Origin: Gaiellasilicea sp037721555 | GTDB lineage: Bacteria; Actinomycetota; Thermoleophilia; Gaiellales; Gaiellaceae | Direction: 5' to 3' | Assembly: GCA_037721555.1 (NCBI GenBank) | Contig: JBBJOI010000012.1 | Span: forward strand, 20,564 to 84,563 | Length of the DNA: 64,000 nucleotides | In this document: positions 42,601 through 50,597 of the stretch, piece after piece | Numbering within the stretch: the first letter of the stretch is position 1 | Layout of the letters: every line of letters starts with the position of its first letter | Notes under the pieces: generated by a model | Seen by the model: the letters and a program-made list of their open reading frames with translations, nothing else | Told to the model about the DNA's origin: nothing | The model's database searches: none | Made by a program: the position numbers and the translations under genes

Positions 42601-43640
42601 GGAAGTTCGCCATTGCGGTCGGTCTCAGCCTTGCGCTGACAGGCTGCGGCGGCGGGGGCGGCCGCGACGAGATCCGGGAGGTCGTGCTTGTCACGCACGA
42701 CTCGTTTGCCGTCTCGAAGCCGGTGCTGCGGGCGTTCGAGCAGGAGACGGGACTGACGCTCCGGATCCTGCAGTCGGGAGATGCCGGCGAGGCGCTCAAC
42801 CGGGCGCAGCTGACCGCCGGCAACCCCGAAGGGGACGTGTTCTTCGGCGTCGACAACAACCTCCTGTCACGGGCCCTCGAGGAGGATCTGTTCGAGGCGT
42901 ACGAGTCGCCCGAGCTCGAGCAGGTCGGCCAGAGGTACCTGCTCGACGAGGAGCACCGGGTCACGCCGATCGACCATGGCGAGGTCTGCCTCAACGTCGA
43001 CCGCGGCTGGTTCGAGTCGCGGGACCTGATGCCGCCCCGCGGCTTCGACGATCTCGTCGAGGCCCGCTATCGGAGCCTGCTCGTCGTCGAGAACCCGGCG
43101 ACGTCCACACCCGGCCTCGCCTTCCTGCTGGCGACGATCGCGCACTACGGCGAGGACGGCTGGCAAGCCTGGTGGCAGAAGCTGCGCGCGAACGACGTGC
43201 TCATCGTGGACGGCTGGGAGGAGGCCTACACCGCCCGCTTCTCGGGTGCCTCCGGCAGCAAGGGGAAGCGGCCGATCGTCGTCTCGTACGCCTCCAGTCC
43301 CGCCGCCGAGGTGATCTTCGCCGGGAAGCCGGTGGACGAGGCGCCGACGGCCGTCGTCGAGACAACATGCTTCCGGCAGGTCGAGCTGGCCGGCATCCTC
43401 CGCGGCGCCCGCAACGAGGAGGGCGCGAAGAAGCTGATCGACTTCATGCTCTCGCCCAGGTTCCAGCGTGACGTGCCGCTCTCGATGTTCGTCTTCCCGG
43501 TGCGCGAGGGGGTCGAGTTGCCGCCCGAGTTCGAGAAGTTCGCGGTCGTGCCGGCGAAGCCGCTCGAGCTGACACCGGAGGAGATCGGACGCAACCGGGA
43601 TCGCTGGATCCGAGAGTGGACCGAGATCGCGCTGCGCTGA
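42597..43640 (+). CDS. thiB: Thiamine ABC transporter substrate-binding lipoprotein
   Basis: 347 aa with a lipoprotein signal (SLALTGCGGGGG, lipid-modified Cys near residue 18). The rest is a ThiB/type 2 periplasmic-binding fold: VVLVTHDSFAVSKPVLRAFEQETGLTLRI, GDVFFGVDNNLLSRALEEDLFE, PIDHGEVCLNVD and TCFRQVELAGILRGARN. Cell-surface thiamine capture; feeds the permease encoded next. Confidence 0.92.
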   Translation: MRKFAIAVGLSLALTGCGGGGGRDEIREVVLVTHDSFAVSKPVLRAFEQETGLTLRILQSGDAGEALNRAQLTAGNPEGDVFFGVDNNLLSRALEEDLFEAYESPELEQVGQRYLLDEEHRVTPIDHGEVCLNVDRGWFESRDLMPPRGFDDLVEARYRSLLVVENPATSTPGLAFLLATIAHYGEDGWQAWWQKLRANDVLIVDGWEEAYTARFSGASGSKGKRPIVVSYASSPAAEVIFAGKPVDEAPTAVVETTCFRQVELAGILRGARNEEGAKKLIDFMLSPRFQRDVPLSMFVFPVREGVELPPEFEKFAVVPAKPLELTPEEIGRNRDRWIREWTEIALR

Positions 43641-43642
43641 CG

Positions 43643-45208
43643 GTGGCAAGGGTCGTAGGCGTCGGCCTACCGGCCGGCTTCCTCGCCCTCTTCTTCGTCT
43701 ATCCGTTCGCCGTCATCCTGGAGCGGGGGCTGACGGAAGACGGACTCCCGCTCGATGTCGTGGGGTCGGCGTCGACGCTCGGCATCCTCTGGTTCACGAT
43801 CTGGCAGGCGGCGGCCTCGACCGCGCTGACGCTGTTGCTCGGCCTGCCGCTCGCCTGGGTGCTCGCGCGGTTCGACTTTCCTGGGCGCTCGCTTGTCCGC
43901 ACGCTCGTGCTCGTCCCGTTCGTGCTCCCGACGGTGGTCGTGGCGACGGCCTTTCTCGCGCTCTTGCCGGAGGGCTCCGAGCGAGGCGTGGCGGTGATTC
44001 TCGCCGCGCACGTCTTCTTCAACGTTGCGGTCGTCGTGCGGATCGTGGGCGCGTGGTGGGCAAGGCTCGATCCGCGATTGTGGGACGCCGCCGCCACTCT
44101 TGGTGCCAGTCCGGTCGAGCGTCTGCGCTCAGTGACCTTGCCGCTCCTTCGCCCCGCGCTCGCAGCTGCGGCCGCGCTCGTCTTCCTCTTCTCCTTCACG
44201 TCCTTCGGCGTGGTCCTGATTCTCGGCGGGCCCAGCTACGCAACGCTCGAGACCGAGATCTACACCCAGGCCGTTCGGTTGTTCGACCTGCCGACCGCCG
44301 CCGTGTTGTCGCTCCTTCAACTCGGTGCCGTGGCGATCATTCTTGCCGTTGCCGGCGCGCTCGAACGGCGCTTCGGCGTCGTGGTGCCGGTCGTGCCCGA
44401 GCGGGACGCCGCCCGACCGCCCCGAGCAAGAGAGCGAGCGGCGGTGCTGGTCGTCTTGCTGCTCTCGGGGATCCCGCTCGCCCTTCCGCTCGCGGCCCTG
44501 GTGGAGCGCTCGCTGGCTACTCCCGACGGGTACGGCCTCACCTTCTACCGGCTGCTGGGCGAGGAGACCGCCGCGCTTCTCGTGCCGCCCTGGCACGCGG
44601 TGCTCAACTCGCTCGCGTTCGCCGCAGTGGCGACCGCTCTCGCTCTCCTGATCGGTGGCGCGACTGCCGCGGCGGTTGCGCGTCGGCGCGCGGGCTGGCT
44701 CGACGCGCTCGTGATGCTGCCGCTCGGCGCCTCAGCCGTGATGCTGGGCTTCGGTTTCGTGCTGGCTTTCGACGAGCCGCCGCTCGACCTACGGGGGTCT
44801 CCGTGGCTCGTCCCCGTCGCGCAGGCGCTCGTGGCTGCGCCATTCGTGGTCCGGATCGTGGCGCCGGCGCTTCGCTTGATCGACGATCGCCTGCGCGAGG
44901 CGGCGGCGGTCCTCGGTGCCTCGCCCTCGCGAGTCTGGCGCGAGGTCGATCTCCCGCTCGTTCTGCGCGCGCTCGGGGTGGCCGCGGGCTTCGCGTTCGC
45001 GGTCTCTCTCGGCGAGTTCGGCGCCACGGTCTTCATCGCGCGCAGCGACTGGCCCACTGTGCCGGTGGCGATCTTTCGCTTCCTCGGCCGCCCGGGTGCG
45101 GTCAACGCCGGTCAGGCGGCGGCGCTGGGTGTGGTCCTCATGGCTCTGACCGCGGTCACCGTGCTGATCGCCGATCGTGTCACCACGATCCGCCGAGGAA
45201 CGCTGTAG
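43643..45208 (+). CDS. thiP: Thiamine ABC transporter permease (double-domain)
   Basis: 521 aa with about 12 helices and two permease modules, each with an EAA-like loop: DPRLWDAAATLGASPVERLRSVTLPLLRPAL (about 145-175) and DDRLREAAAVLGASPSRVWREVDLPLVLRAL (about 415-445). The duplicated single-chain form is typical of ThiP. GTG at 43643 is 2 nt after the thiB stop. Confidence 0.9.
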   Translation: MARVVGVGLPAGFLALFFVYPFAVILERGLTEDGLPLDVVGSASTLGILWFTIWQAAASTALTLLLGLPLAWVLARFDFPGRSLVRTLVLVPFVLPTVVVATAFLALLPEGSERGVAVILAAHVFFNVAVVVRIVGAWWARLDPRLWDAAATLGASPVERLRSVTLPLLRPALAAAAALVFLFSFTSFGVVLILGGPSYATLETEIYTQAVRLFDLPTAAVLSLLQLGAVAIILAVAGALERRFGVVVPVVPERDAARPPRARERAAVLVVLLLSGIPLALPLAALVERSLATPDGYGLTFYRLLGEETAALLVPPWHAVLNSLAFAAVATALALLIGGATAAAVARRRAGWLDALVMLPLGASAVMLGFGFVLAFDEPPLDLRGSPWLVPVAQALVAAPFVVRIVAPALRLIDDRLREAAAVLGASPSRVWREVDLPLVLRALGVAAGFAFAVSLGEFGATVFIARSDWPTVPVAIFRFLGRPGAVNAGQAAALGVVLMALTAVTVLIADRVTTIRRGTL

Positions 45209-45215
45209 GAGTCTA

Positions 45216-46190
45216 GTGCTGCGCGTCGACAAGATCAGGGTCTCCTACGACGGTGTGCCGGCGCTTGCGGACGCTGAGCTCGAGGTCGAGAAGGGCGAGC
45301 AGCTGGCCGTTCTGGGGCCGAGCGGCAGCGGCAAGAGCACGCTGCTGCGCGTGGTTGCCGGGCTGCTGCGACCGGAGGCCGGACGGGTTCTGCTGGCGGG
45401 ACGGGACATCGTTGGCATCCCGTCACATCGACGCGAGATCGGCCTCATGCATCAGGATGGCGCGCTCTTCCCGCACCTCGACGTGGCAGGAAACGTCGAG
45501 TTCGGACTTCGAATGGCCGGTCTCCGGCGGGTCGAGCGGGAGCGTCGGACAGCCAAGCTGCTCGAGCTCGTTGGCCTCCCAGGGTTCGAGCGGCGCTCCC
45601 TGGCGGGGCTTTCAGGCGGGGAGCAGCAGCGTGTCGGCCTCGCGCGCGCGCTCGCCCCGGAGCCGCGCGTTCTCCTTCTCGACGAGCCTCTCGGTTCGCT
45701 TGATCGGCCGCTCCGCGAGCGGCTCGTCGAGGAGCTGAGCGAGCTGTTCGAGCGGCTTGGACTCACCGTGATCCACGTCACCCACGACGTCGGAGAGGCG
45801 TTCGCGATCGGCGATCGCGTCGCGGTCATGCACGAAGGGCGGGTCGTGCAGCACGCGACGCCGGACGACCTCTGGGCGCGACCTGCCGACGAGTGGATCG
45901 CCAACTTCCTCGGCATGACGAACATCAGGGAGCAGGACGGCCGACGGGTCGTTGTCCGACCGGAGGCGGTGCGGCTCACGCCGGGAGACGCTGCCGTCGT
46001 CGTCGCGGTGCAACGGCGCGGACCGGCCGTTCATTCGCGAGTCCGTCTGGAGGACGGGGAAATCCTCGAGAGCGTCTCAACGGGACTCGAGCATCCGCAG
46101 CTCGGGGATCGAGTGGGCGTCGAGGTCGACCGCGGCGGGATCATCGACCTCGATCCCCTGCCGCCGACCGGCGCAGGGTTTGTGCGTTGA
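45216..46190 (+). CDS. thiQ: Thiamine ABC transporter ATP-binding protein
   Basis: 324 aa. Walker A GPSGSGKST (about 34-42), Q-loop MHQDGALFPHLDV, signature LSGGEQQRVGLARAL, Walker B VLLLDEPLGSLD and H-loop HVTHD; a C-terminal TOBE-like beta domain after about residue 230. Longer than E. coli ThiQ (232 aa) because of that domain, similar to other import ATPases. GTG at 45216, 7 nt after thiP. Confidence 0.88.
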   Translation: MLRVDKIRVSYDGVPALADAELEVEKGEQLAVLGPSGSGKSTLLRVVAGLLRPEAGRVLLAGRDIVGIPSHRREIGLMHQDGALFPHLDVAGNVEFGLRMAGLRRVERERRTAKLLELVGLPGFERRSLAGLSGGEQQRVGLARALAPEPRVLLLDEPLGSLDRPLRERLVEELSELFERLGLTVIHVTHDVGEAFAIGDRVAVMHEGRVVQHATPDDLWARPADEWIANFLGMTNIREQDGRRVVVRPEAVRLTPGDAAVVVAVQRRGPAVHSRVRLEDGEILESVSTGLEHPQLGDRVGVEVDRGGIIDLDPLPPTGAGFVR

Positions 46191-46239
46191 GGAGCGGACG
46201 CACAGGCGGGCGCGCCCAGCGACCAGCCGCCCGAGTGCC

Positions 46240-46261
46240 GACCCCCTAGGCGCTCGGGGTC
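46240..46261 (+). terminator. Hairpin at the end of the thi operon
   Basis: GACCCC (46240-46245) and GGGGTC (46256-46261) around CTAGGCGCTC, 50 nt after thiQ. No T-run. The 264-bp gap 46191-46454 also holds two copies of GCGGGCGCGCCCA (46206-46218 and 46295-46307), each containing the palindrome GGGCGCGCCC. Confidence 0.5.
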
Positions 46262-46454
46262 CGACGATCGTGTTGCGGGAGTGGCCGCACTCTCGCGGGC
46301 GCGCCCATCAGGCTCGCGAGCGCGTGTTGCCGGCGGACAGCTCGAGATCGTTGTACCGACCGCATCTTCACCCACGCCTCACCGCCGGCTAACCCATGGC
46401 GGTGTCGACCTGGTGCAGGCTCGCGGCGACCTGTGATCGATTCTGGAGGGAACG

Positions 46455-47600
46455 GTGAAGATGACACGCAAGCTCTCGTGGATAACGATTCTCGTGGTCG
46501 CCGCCGGCATGGCGGCCGCCGGGGCGGCGCAGAGCCGAGCCGGTCACGCGGACGATGACCGCACGCGCGGCGGGCTGCTCTTCGGGGGCCGCAACCCGAT
46601 CGTGATCGCGCATCGCGGCGCGAGCGGCGACCGGCCGGAGCACACTCTCGCCGCGTACGAGCACGCGGCCGACCTCGGTGCGGACTACATCGAGCCCGAT
46701 CTGGTCCCCACTAAGGACGGCGTTCTCGTGGCGCGCCACGAGAACGAGATCGGAGGAACGACAGACGTTGCCGCTCGCCCCGAGTTCGCCGCAAGAAAGA
46801 CGACGAAGACGATTGACGGCGTGCCGACGACGGGCTGGTTCACGGAGGACTTCACGCTTGCAGAGCTGAAGACGCTTCGCGCCAAGGAGCGCATCCCGTT
46901 GCTGCGGCCGCAGAACACGGCCTTCGACGGTCTCTACGAGGTACCCACGCTGCAGGAGGTGATCGATCTCGCCAAGCGCAAGGGAGTCGGCATCTACCCA
47001 GAGACCAAGCATCCGACGTACTTCGACTCGATCGGGCTCTCGCTCGAGGAGCCACTTGTCGCGACACTGCAGCGCAACGGCTGGAACAAGAGGACCGCCC
47101 CCGTGTACATCCAGTCCTTCGAGGTTGCGAATCTCAAGCAGCTCGACGGGATGACCAAGGTGAAGATCGTGCAGCTGCTGAACGCCGGGGGGAAACCCTA
47201 CGACTTCACCGTCGCAAAGGATCCTCGTACGTACGCCGACATGGCGACTCCGGCCGGGCTCGAGGCAATCGCCGACTACGCGGACGGAATCGGAGCGAAC
47301 AAGAACCTGATCGTCCCCCGCGACGCCTCGAACCATCTGCTCGCCCCGACGTCGCTGATCGAGGATGCCCACGACGTTGGCCTGGTCGTGCACGCGTGGA
47401 CGTTCCGGAACGAGAACGAGTTCCTCGCAGCCGAGCACCGGCGCGGCAACCCTCTCAGCCCCGTGTATCGACTCGCGATGGGCAACGCCGCCGCCGAGTA
47501 CCGGCTCTTCTACGGCCTCGGCTTCGACGGGCTCTTCAGCGACAACACCGACACGGCCGTCGCCGCCCGGACTGAGCTAGCCGGTGGCCGCCACCGCTGA
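46455..47600 (+). CDS. Exported glycerophosphodiester phosphodiesterase (GlpQ-like)
   Basis: 381 aa with a signal peptide (to about residue 27). GDPD barrel motifs: VIAHRGASGDRPEHTLAAYEHAADLGADYIEPDLVPTKDGVLVARHE, carrying the catalytic His pair, Glu/Asp metal ligands and the E-x-D; later VYIQSFEVANL and VVHAWTFRNEN. Cleaves glycerophosphodiesters to glycerol-3-phosphate. A GGAGGG precedes the GTG at 46455; an ATG two codons later is possible. Confidence 0.93.
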   Translation: MKMTRKLSWITILVVAAGMAAAGAAQSRAGHADDDRTRGGLLFGGRNPIVIAHRGASGDRPEHTLAAYEHAADLGADYIEPDLVPTKDGVLVARHENEIGGTTDVAARPEFAARKTTKTIDGVPTTGWFTEDFTLAELKTLRAKERIPLLRPQNTAFDGLYEVPTLQEVIDLAKRKGVGIYPETKHPTYFDSIGLSLEEPLVATLQRNGWNKRTAPVYIQSFEVANLKQLDGMTKVKIVQLLNAGGKPYDFTVAKDPRTYADMATPAGLEAIADYADGIGANKNLIVPRDASNHLLAPTSLIEDAHDVGLVVHAWTFRNENEFLAAEHRRGNPLSPVYRLAMGNAAAEYRLFYGLGFDGLFSDNTDTAVAARTELAGGRHR

Positions 47601-47615
47601 CAACTGGGGGAAGCC

Positions 47616-47656
47616 GGCACCGCCTGTCCCGCGCCCCGGCGCGGGCAGGCGGTGCC
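47616..47656. terminator. Large hairpin after the phosphodiesterase gene
   Basis: GGCACCGCCTG pairs with CAGGCGGTGCC and, inside, CCCGCGCC with GGCGCGGG, with a single unpaired T. Starts 16 nt after the stop. The following 140 bp to the SIMPL gene end contain nothing recognisable. Confidence 0.8.
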
Positions 47657-47797
47657 GCGGATGCGGCTGATACTTGTCCTGCGGTGCGCGAGGAAGTGCA
47701 CGGGCCGCGAGGTTGCGAGCGGCCGATGAGTCATTGCCGGTGCGGCTGTCTAACGAGGACAGAAGCTGGCACCTTCAGGCTTCGGCGGGCCTCGGTG

Positions 47798-48529
47798 CTA
47801 CCCCAGCGCCAAGGTGACATTGACGACCGCGGTCACGTCCTTCGCGCGCGTCGAGATGTCGTAGACGCCGTAGTCGCTAACCTCGGTCGAGTTGGGCGAT
47901 GTGACCTGGAAGACGCCGACGTTGACGCTGCGCACGCTGCCGAGGTTCGCGTCGGTGGCGCGGGCGAGCACCTCGGCCCGCGCGAGCGCGTCCTTCGTCG
48001 CGTCCTCGAGCAGCACCGGCCGAAGCGACGGCAGCTTCGTGTAGACGTACTCCGGCGGCTCGGCGGTGATTGGGACGTTCTCGTTCAGGAGCTCCGCGCT
48101 CGCCTCGATCAGCTTCGCGACGTCGTCGACCCGGTTGGAGCGGAGCTGAAACGTGCGCGTGAGCGCAAAGCCGATGACGCGGCCCGTTGGGTTGCCCGTA
48201 TCGGGGTTCGTCTCGGTCTCCGTCGCTGTCGCGACCGGCTGGACAGTGAGCTCGTCTGGCCTTGCTCCCGCCTCGGCGAGAAACGCCTGGAAGCGTGCCG
48301 TCCATCGCGCGAGCTCTTTCGACGCCGCCTGCGCGGTGGGCTGCCGGCTCGTCAGCGAGGAGTTCCAGATCACGTAGTCGGACTGGATCCGCCGCTTGGC
48401 CGACCCGGTGACGGTGAGCACGTCGCTCCGGCCGCGGTCGCGGATGCCGTCCGCAATCGCGAGCGAGCCGACCAACACGCACACGCCGACAATCGCAAGC
48501 GCAACTGCGGAAGCCAGGCGCTCCGGCAC
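47798..48529 (-). CDS. SIMPL-domain (DUF541) protein
   Basis: 243 aa with an N-terminal membrane anchor/signal (LASAVALAIVGVCVLVGSLAIADG). The rest is a DUF541/SIMPL domain: VLTVTGSAKRRIQSDYVIWNSSL, conserved in oxidative-stress defence and OMP28-type surface proteins, and ALARAEVLARATDANLGSVRSVNVGVFQV. Probably extracytoplasmic. GTG start. Role in bacteria poorly defined. Confidence 0.85.
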   Translation of the reverse strand: MPERLASAVALAIVGVCVLVGSLAIADGIRDRGRSDVLTVTGSAKRRIQSDYVIWNSSLTSRQPTAQAASKELARWTARFQAFLAEAGARPDELTVQPVATATETETNPDTGNPTGRVIGFALTRTFQLRSNRVDDVAKLIEASAELLNENVPITAEPPEYVYTKLPSLRPVLLEDATKDALARAEVLARATDANLGSVRSVNVGVFQVTSPNSTEVSDYGVYDISTRAKDVTAVVNVTLALG

Positions 48530-48633
48530 GTGCCGATCCTATCCGGCGGCGTAAAGCCCACGAGTGCTCCAAAGAGGGTCACGAGCGCCCGGGCCAGGTC
48601 TTGCAACACAGCAAACCGGTCGCGGCGGAAAGA

Positions 48634-48710
48634 GGGGCGACCGGACTCGAACCCGCGACCGCGGGCGTGGCAGGCCGGCCCGGGCTAACCGGTACAGCTG
48701 GCCGGGGGGC
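48634..48710 (-). pseudogene. tRNA-Gly-like relic (GCC)
   Basis: On the minus strand the 3' half of a tRNA is recognisable: loop CTGCCAC with GCC anticodon, then GCGGGTTCGAGTCC and GGTCGCCCC. The anticodon and T stems each have a mismatch, and the 5' acceptor (GGGGCGA expected) is absent. Probably a decayed tRNA-Gly. A covariance search would settle it. Confidence 0.3.
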
Positions 48711-48827
48711 AATGGTCGCGCCCGCGGGCCGCGCGAGCCGCACCACCGCTCACCTGCCCAACGTGGCACGCCGACGGATCGAGACACGAGACGCAACATG
48801 GCTAAGCGGGCCGGGCTGAGCGAGTCG

Positions 48828-49028
48828 TCAGTCAGGCTTTCGCAACCCCTTCCATGCCCGGATGGTCATGTCGACGAGCAAGATGAGTAGCGCGGCGAGA
48901 CCGGCGAAGAACGTGAAGACCACCGCCGCGATGGGAGCGAACGGATCAGGTTCGTTCAGAACAACGACGACGAGGACGAGCCACGTCGCCGCCACCAGCA
49001 GCATCAGGGTCTTTGCCACCCGGCTCAT
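48828..49028 (-). CDS. Small two-helix membrane protein
   Basis: 66 aa with two hydrophobic helices (about 4-22 and 32-52) and a basic C-terminus (TIRAWKGLRKPD). The ATG at 49028 overlaps the stop of the upstream small gene (ATGA), which supports both. Unknown function. Confidence 0.55.
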   Translation of the reverse strand: MSRVAKTLMLLVAATWLVLVVVVLNEPDPFAPIAAVVFTFFAGLAALLILLVDMTIRAWKGLRKPD

Positions 49029-49240
49029 GGAGGAGGTTTGGCGAAGTCCGGCGGCTCGACCGCGGAGGCCTCGATCGAGCCTCTGGCGAGAAGCACAGCA
49101 TTTGCGGTGTAGCAACGTGTGTGAGCGATCCACGGACGGCGGGTGCCGTCCACGTCAGTGAAGATCGCCCGAACCGATCTATCCCACCACCAGAGCCGGC
49201 GGAAGCACCACTCGCATCGCCCGCGTCGCGGGAGCCGCAT
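49025..49240 (-). CDS. Small putative zinc-binding protein
   Basis: 71 aa starting MRLPRRGRCEWCFRRLWWW; CEWC (9-12) and a later HTRC are spaced like a small zinc ribbon. Tryptophan-rich basic N-terminus, proline-rich end. Translationally coupled to the membrane gene that follows. Not recognised. Confidence 0.5.
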   Translation of the reverse strand: MRLPRRGRCEWCFRRLWWWDRSVRAIFTDVDGTRRPWIAHTRCYTANAVLLARGSIEASAVEPPDFAKPPP

Positions 49241-49261
49241 GGCCGCAAGTGTAAGCGGCCA

Positions 49262-49519
49262 CTACGCCGCGAGCACCACGACGGTCTCTTGAGCGAACCG
49301 GGTTCTGAAGGCCCGAGAGCGGACTACATCAGCTTGCCGACCACCACGACCGATCGCCGTCGGCACCGAGTTAGCGAGACGGCGCAGCGATTGCCGTACA
49401 CGCGAGTCTTCGTCGAACAAGTCACCGATGATGCCGACGGAGACGGCGGCTGCGGAGACGAGTGCGACGTTCAGAGGGGTGATCGGCAAGCCGAGCCACC
49501 ACAGGAAGAATCGTCGCAC
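49262..49519 (-). CDS. Possible small membrane protein
   Basis: 85 aa from a GTG with one or two hydrophobic segments near the N-terminus (FFLWWLGLPITPLNVALVSAAAVSVGII) and a charged tail. Composition is plausible, but no SD or neighbour coupling confirms it. Unknown function. Confidence 0.4.
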   Translation of the reverse strand: MRRFFLWWLGLPITPLNVALVSAAAVSVGIIGDLFDEDSRVRQSLRRLANSVPTAIGRGGRQADVVRSRAFRTRFAQETVVVLAA

Positions 49520-49568
49520 GGGTGGCGTCGGTCCGCACCAGGGGTAGCCCTAGTTTCTCTCCTCCGGG

Positions 49569-49621
49569 GTTGACAGGCGCAGAGGTACTTGGTCAAATGG
49601 ACTAGTCAACTGACTAAGGAG
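49569..49621 (+). promoter_or_regulatory. Promoter, TetR-type operator candidate and SD of the cupin-TetR-fusion operon
   Basis: TTGACA (49569-49574), a 17-nt spacer and TCAAAT (49592-49597) resemble a sigma-70 promoter. Immediately after come the palindromes GACTAGTC (49599-49606) and AGTCA-AC-TGACT (49603-49614), overlapping each other, then the SD AAGGAGG (49615-49621). AT-rich compared with the surroundings. Position suggests autoregulation by the TetR protein encoded second. Confidence 0.6.
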
Positions 49622-49629
49622 GATTCATC

Positions 49630-49998
49630 GTGATTGCTCTCGCTCGCGAGGACTTGCCGGTGGCCATCGAAGGCAACGGCGTCGAATTTAGGATGCGGGA
49701 GCTCGGGGAGATGGCAATGGCGTGGGTGCGCCTTCCACAAGGGGCAAACCTGGCCCCGTTGCTGCAGGGCCTTCCGGATGACCTGTGCCAGTGCCCGCAT
49801 TGGGGCGTCATGCTGAGCGGGAAGCTGGTGATGCACACGGCGTCCGGCGATGAGGTCTACGAGGCGGGCCAGGCTTTCTACTGGGCTCCAGGCCACGCTC
49901 CCGAGGCCCTCGAGGACTGCGAGTACATCGACGTGTCACCTGCGGCCGAGCTGAAGCATGTGATCGCGCACGTCACGAAGCAGGCTGCTGCCGGGTGA
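49630..49998 (+). CDS. Cupin-like small protein
   Basis: 122 aa, single beta-barrel with LCQCPHWGVMLSGKLVMHTASGDEVYEAGQAFYWAPGHAPEAL, the cupin pattern of two strands separated by a turn (G-x-L...EAGQAFYW). It has His and two Cys at CQCPH that could bind metal. GTG start with good SD. First gene of the operon; overlaps the TetR gene by 4 bp. Possibly a small-molecule sensor or isomerase; not determinable. Confidence 0.65.
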   Translation: MIALAREDLPVAIEGNGVEFRMRELGEMAMAWVRLPQGANLAPLLQGLPDDLCQCPHWGVMLSGKLVMHTASGDEVYEAGQAFYWAPGHAPEALEDCEYIDVSPAAELKHVIAHVTKQAAAG

Positions 49999-50597
49999 GC
50001 GGCGCTGGTGGGCCGACGGCCACGGATCCCGGCACCCCTCGCGAAGTCGCCGAAGAGGCACTGCTCGATGCTGCCGAGCGTTTGCTCGGCAGCATCGGCT
50101 ATGCGGCTGTCACGACGCGGCGTCTCGCGGAGGAGGCCGGGATAAATCACGGGCTCGTTCACTACTACTTCGGCTCGATGGACAATCTCCTGGTTCGCAC
50201 ACTCGAGCGCTTCACCGAAAGGCTGATCGCGCGCCAGCGGGCGATGTACGCGACCGACCTTCCATTCCTCGACAAGTGGCGAGAAGCGATGCGCTACCTC
50301 GACGAAGATTTCTCGAGCGGCTACCAAAAGGTCTGGTATGAGCTGCAGGCGCTTGCCTGGAATCGCCCGGAGATGAGGGACCGAGTCGCGCGGGTCACGC
50401 GCGAGTGGTACGCGGTGGTTCGCGAGGCGTTCGAGCTGGGACGCCGCGAGCACGACATCGACATCCCGCTCGAAGTGCTCGTGACCCTCGTCGCGACATT
50501 CAACCAGGGGATCATCCTCGAACGGCTGTCGGGGATCGACGAGGGCCATCGCGCGCTGCTCGACTGGATCGAGGAGTGGCTGGAGAAGACACGATGA
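49995..50597 (+). CDS. TetR/AcrR-family transcriptional regulator
   Basis: 200 aa. The N-terminal HTH reads ALLDAAERLLGSIGYAAVTTRRLAEEAGINHGLVHYYFGSMDNLLVRTLERF (about 22-75); the ligand domain follows. GTG start within the cupin gene stop, and its own stop overlaps the fusion gene start (ATGA). Likely represses its own operon through the palindromes at 49599-49614. Confidence 0.9.
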   Translation: MSGAGGPTATDPGTPREVAEEALLDAAERLLGSIGYAAVTTRRLAEEAGINHGLVHYYFGSMDNLLVRTLERFTERLIARQRAMYATDLPFLDKWREAMRYLDEDFSSGYQKVWYELQALAWNRPEMRDRVARVTREWYAVVREAFELGRREHDIDIPLEVLVTLVATFNQGIILERLSGIDEGHRALLDWIEEWLEKTR

